Source: Halomonas sp. HL-48 | GTDB lineage: Bacteria > Pseudomonadota > Gammaproteobacteria > Pseudomonadales > Halomonadaceae | Reading direction: 5' to 3' | NCBI RefSeq assembly: GCF_001314875.1 | Contig: NZ_LJZS01000007.1 | Coordinates: forward strand, 62,001-126,000 | Length of the DNA: 64,000 nucleotides | In this document: positions 62,663-64,000 of the stretch, in pieces | How positions within the stretch are numbered: the stretch's first letter is position 1 | How the letters are laid out: the number at the start of each line of letters is the position of its first letter | Program-made: the position numbers and the translations under genes | The notes under the pieces: generated by a model | The model's database searches: none | Told to the model about the DNA's origin: nothing | What the model saw: the letters and a program-made list of their open reading frames with translations, nothing else

Positions 62663-63859
62663 ATGTCGACGCAACCAACCGCTACGCCGTCGCGCGTCAG
62701 CGAGGTCTTCAAGGCATTCTTGCTGCTGGGTCTGACGTCCTTCGGTGGGCCGGTGGCACACCTGGGCTATTTTCGCACCGAGTTTGTCGCCCGCAGGAAG
62801 TGGCTGAGCGAAACCGCTTACGCCGACCTTGTCGCGCTATGCCAGTTTCTGCCCGGTCCGGCGAGCAGTCAGGTGGGGTTTGCGCTTGGCTTGATGCGCG
62901 CCGGGCCTTGGGGCGCGGCCATGGCCTGGCTGGCGTTCACCCTGCCGTCGGCCATCGTGCTGGTACTGTTTGCCTTTGGCGCCGCGGTGCTGGAGGGTTC
63001 CATCGCCAGTGGCATCATTCACGGCTTGAAGGTCGTGGCGGTGGCGATTGTGGCTCACGCGGTGTGGGGCATGGCGCGCAATCTCTGCCCGGATCGTACC
63101 CGCGCGGGTATTGCGCTGGCCGCTGTCTTTGCCGTGGTGGCCATCAGCGGGCCGCTGGGGCAGGTGGGCGCCATCGTGCTGGGGGGCATCGCCGGGCTGT
63201 TGCTGTGCCGGGGCGTAGCGGCGGTTGCGGAAAGCGAGTCGCTGCATTTTCCGGTCTCGCGCAACGTCGGCATCATCGCGCTCGTGCTGTTTGGCGGGCT
63301 GCTGGCAGTGCTGCCGTTGCTGGCCGGTCTGGCGGCCTGGTTGGATATTACCGATGCGTTTTATCGCGCCGGCGCCCTGGTGTTCGGCGGCGGGCACGTG
63401 GTGTTGCCGCTGCTGGAAGCCGAAGTGGTGCAATCCGGCTGGGTGTCGGCGGAAGAGTTCCTGGCCGGCTACGGTGCCGCCCAGGCGATTCCGGGGCCGC
63501 TGTTTACCTTTTCGGCCTATCTGGGCGCGCTGATACCGTCAGGCGGTAGCTTGCTGACCGCGACGCTTGCGCTGCTGGCGATTTTTCTACCGGGGTTCTT
63601 GCTGTTGGTGGGCGTACTGCCGTTCTGGAACCACTTTCGCCAGTGGCAGTGGGCGCAGGCGCTGATGCGCGGTGCCAATGCGGCGGTGGTTGGCATTTTG
63701 GGGGCGGCGCTTTATGACCCGGTCTGGACGAGTGCGATTATTGGCCCGCAGGAATTTGCGCTGGCGTTGACAGGGTTCCTGCTGCTGAGCGTATGGAAGC
63801 TGCCCGCCTGGGCGGTTGTTATCGTAGTGGCGTTGGGGGGCGTTTTCATTGCGCCTTGA
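62663..63859 (+). CDS. chrA: Chromate efflux transporter, ChrA family
   Basis: A 398-residue membrane protein with two homologous CHR halves, each with about six helices. The N-terminal half has SFGGPVAHLGYFRTEFVARR and QFLPGPASSQVGFALGLMRA; the C-terminal half has FGGGHVVLPLLEAEVVQ and AAQAIPGPLFTFSAYLG. Long two-domain ChrA proteins act as chromate-sulfate antiporters in resistant bacteria. The start follows AAAGGAAACCCCGCG. It is a single gene after the ilvD terminator, with no chrB regulator in the window. Confidence 0.93.
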   Translation: MSTQPTATPSRVSEVFKAFLLLGLTSFGGPVAHLGYFRTEFVARRKWLSETAYADLVALCQFLPGPASSQVGFALGLMRAGPWGAAMAWLAFTLPSAIVLVLFAFGAAVLEGSIASGIIHGLKVVAVAIVAHAVWGMARNLCPDRTRAGIALAAVFAVVAISGPLGQVGAIVLGGIAGLLLCRGVAAVAESESLHFPVSRNVGIIALVLFGGLLAVLPLLAGLAAWLDITDAFYRAGALVFGGGHVVLPLLEAEVVQSGWVSAEEFLAGYGAAQAIPGPLFTFSAYLGALIPSGGSLLTATLALLAIFLPGFLLLVGVLPFWNHFRQWQWAQALMRGANAAVVGILGAALYDPVWTSAIIGPQEFALALTGFLLLSVWKLPAWAVVIVVALGGVFIAP

Positions 63860-63881
63860 GGCGCTGACATAAAGCGGACAC

Positions 63882-63904
63882 AAAAACGGCCGCTGTGGCG
63901 GCCG
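63882..63904 (-). terminator. Terminator of a minus-strand gene running off the right edge
   Basis: On the minus strand CGGCCGC-CACA-GCGGCCG is a perfect seven-base-pair stem followed by TTTTTG. It lies 45 bases after the stop of the partial gene at 63949-64000. Confidence 0.75.
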
Positions 63905-63948
63905 ACGATAGCGGGAAAATAGTCCAGGCTGGGTGGGGGTTATATCCG

Positions 63949-64000
63949 CTATGGCGCCTCCACTTCCAACGTGCGACGCAAAACGTGGAGTTCATCCACA
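63949..64000 (-). CDS. C-terminal end of a minus-strand gene, partial
   Basis: The last 16 residues of a protein read VDELHVLRRTLEVEAP and end in TAG at 63949. The frame is supported mainly by the strong minus-strand terminator just downstream and by the absence of another gene there. The product cannot be identified from this fragment. Confidence 0.45.
   Translation of the reverse strand, partial: VDELHVLRRTLEVEAP

Overview
The window is chromosomal DNA from a gammaproteobacterium, most probably a member of the Halomonadaceae (Halomonas or a close relative). The assignment rests on dense, GC-rich coding, a recC-recB-recD operon, trpI/trpBA and the overall style of the proteins. It is an inference from gene content, not a database match. 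No rRNA, tRNA, CRISPR array, transposase or integrase gene was seen.

Positions 1-24900 are mostly housekeeping and environmental-response genes. A TPP riboswitch sits directly in front of a sodium:solute symporter. It is followed by a GAF-PAS-GGDEF diguanylate cyclase, CorA, an oxidoreductase paired with an unusual proline-racemase-family enzyme, a flavin reductase, and an orphan amino-acid-type binding protein next to a chemoreceptor. Then come a DJ-1/PfpI protein, several small conserved proteins, an AraC regulator divergent from an alcohol dehydrogenase, a second chemoreceptor, a methyltransferase, an FNT channel, a DapA-like lyase, a secreted GDPD, and a membrane-anchored six-blade PQQ sugar dehydrogenase. 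Both chemoreceptor transcription units have candidate sigma-28 (FliA) promoters.

Positions 25000-42400 hold an AraC regulator divergent from an RND efflux pair, a YefM-YoeB toxin-antitoxin pair, trpI divergent from trpBA, a standalone Fic protein, a LysE exporter with an AraC regulator, and several small enzymes. The AraC/RND intergenic region carries two near-identical 29-bp repeats. A related motif lies between the other AraC gene and its alcohol dehydrogenase, so the two regulators probably read related operators.

Positions 42400-49886 are the accessory part. An AT-rich gene for a SIR2-like NADase fused to a STAND-type P-loop ATPase (an anti-phage architecture) lies between two diverged copies of a DUF427 gene, together with a DUF2235 hydrolase and yjdM. 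Immediately beyond is a two-cassette integron-type array with two attC sites but no integrase. It carries two unrecognised genes, one with features seen in conflict-system proteins, and it ends exactly at the stop codon of recD.

Positions 49881-59712 encode RecD, RecB and RecC in an overlapping minus-strand operon. RecD carries two in-frame copies of a REP-like element. A RES-Xre toxin-antitoxin pair follows on the other side of recC, so RecBCD is flanked on both sides by defence or conflict genes. The window ends with ilvD, chrA and the tail of a convergent gene.
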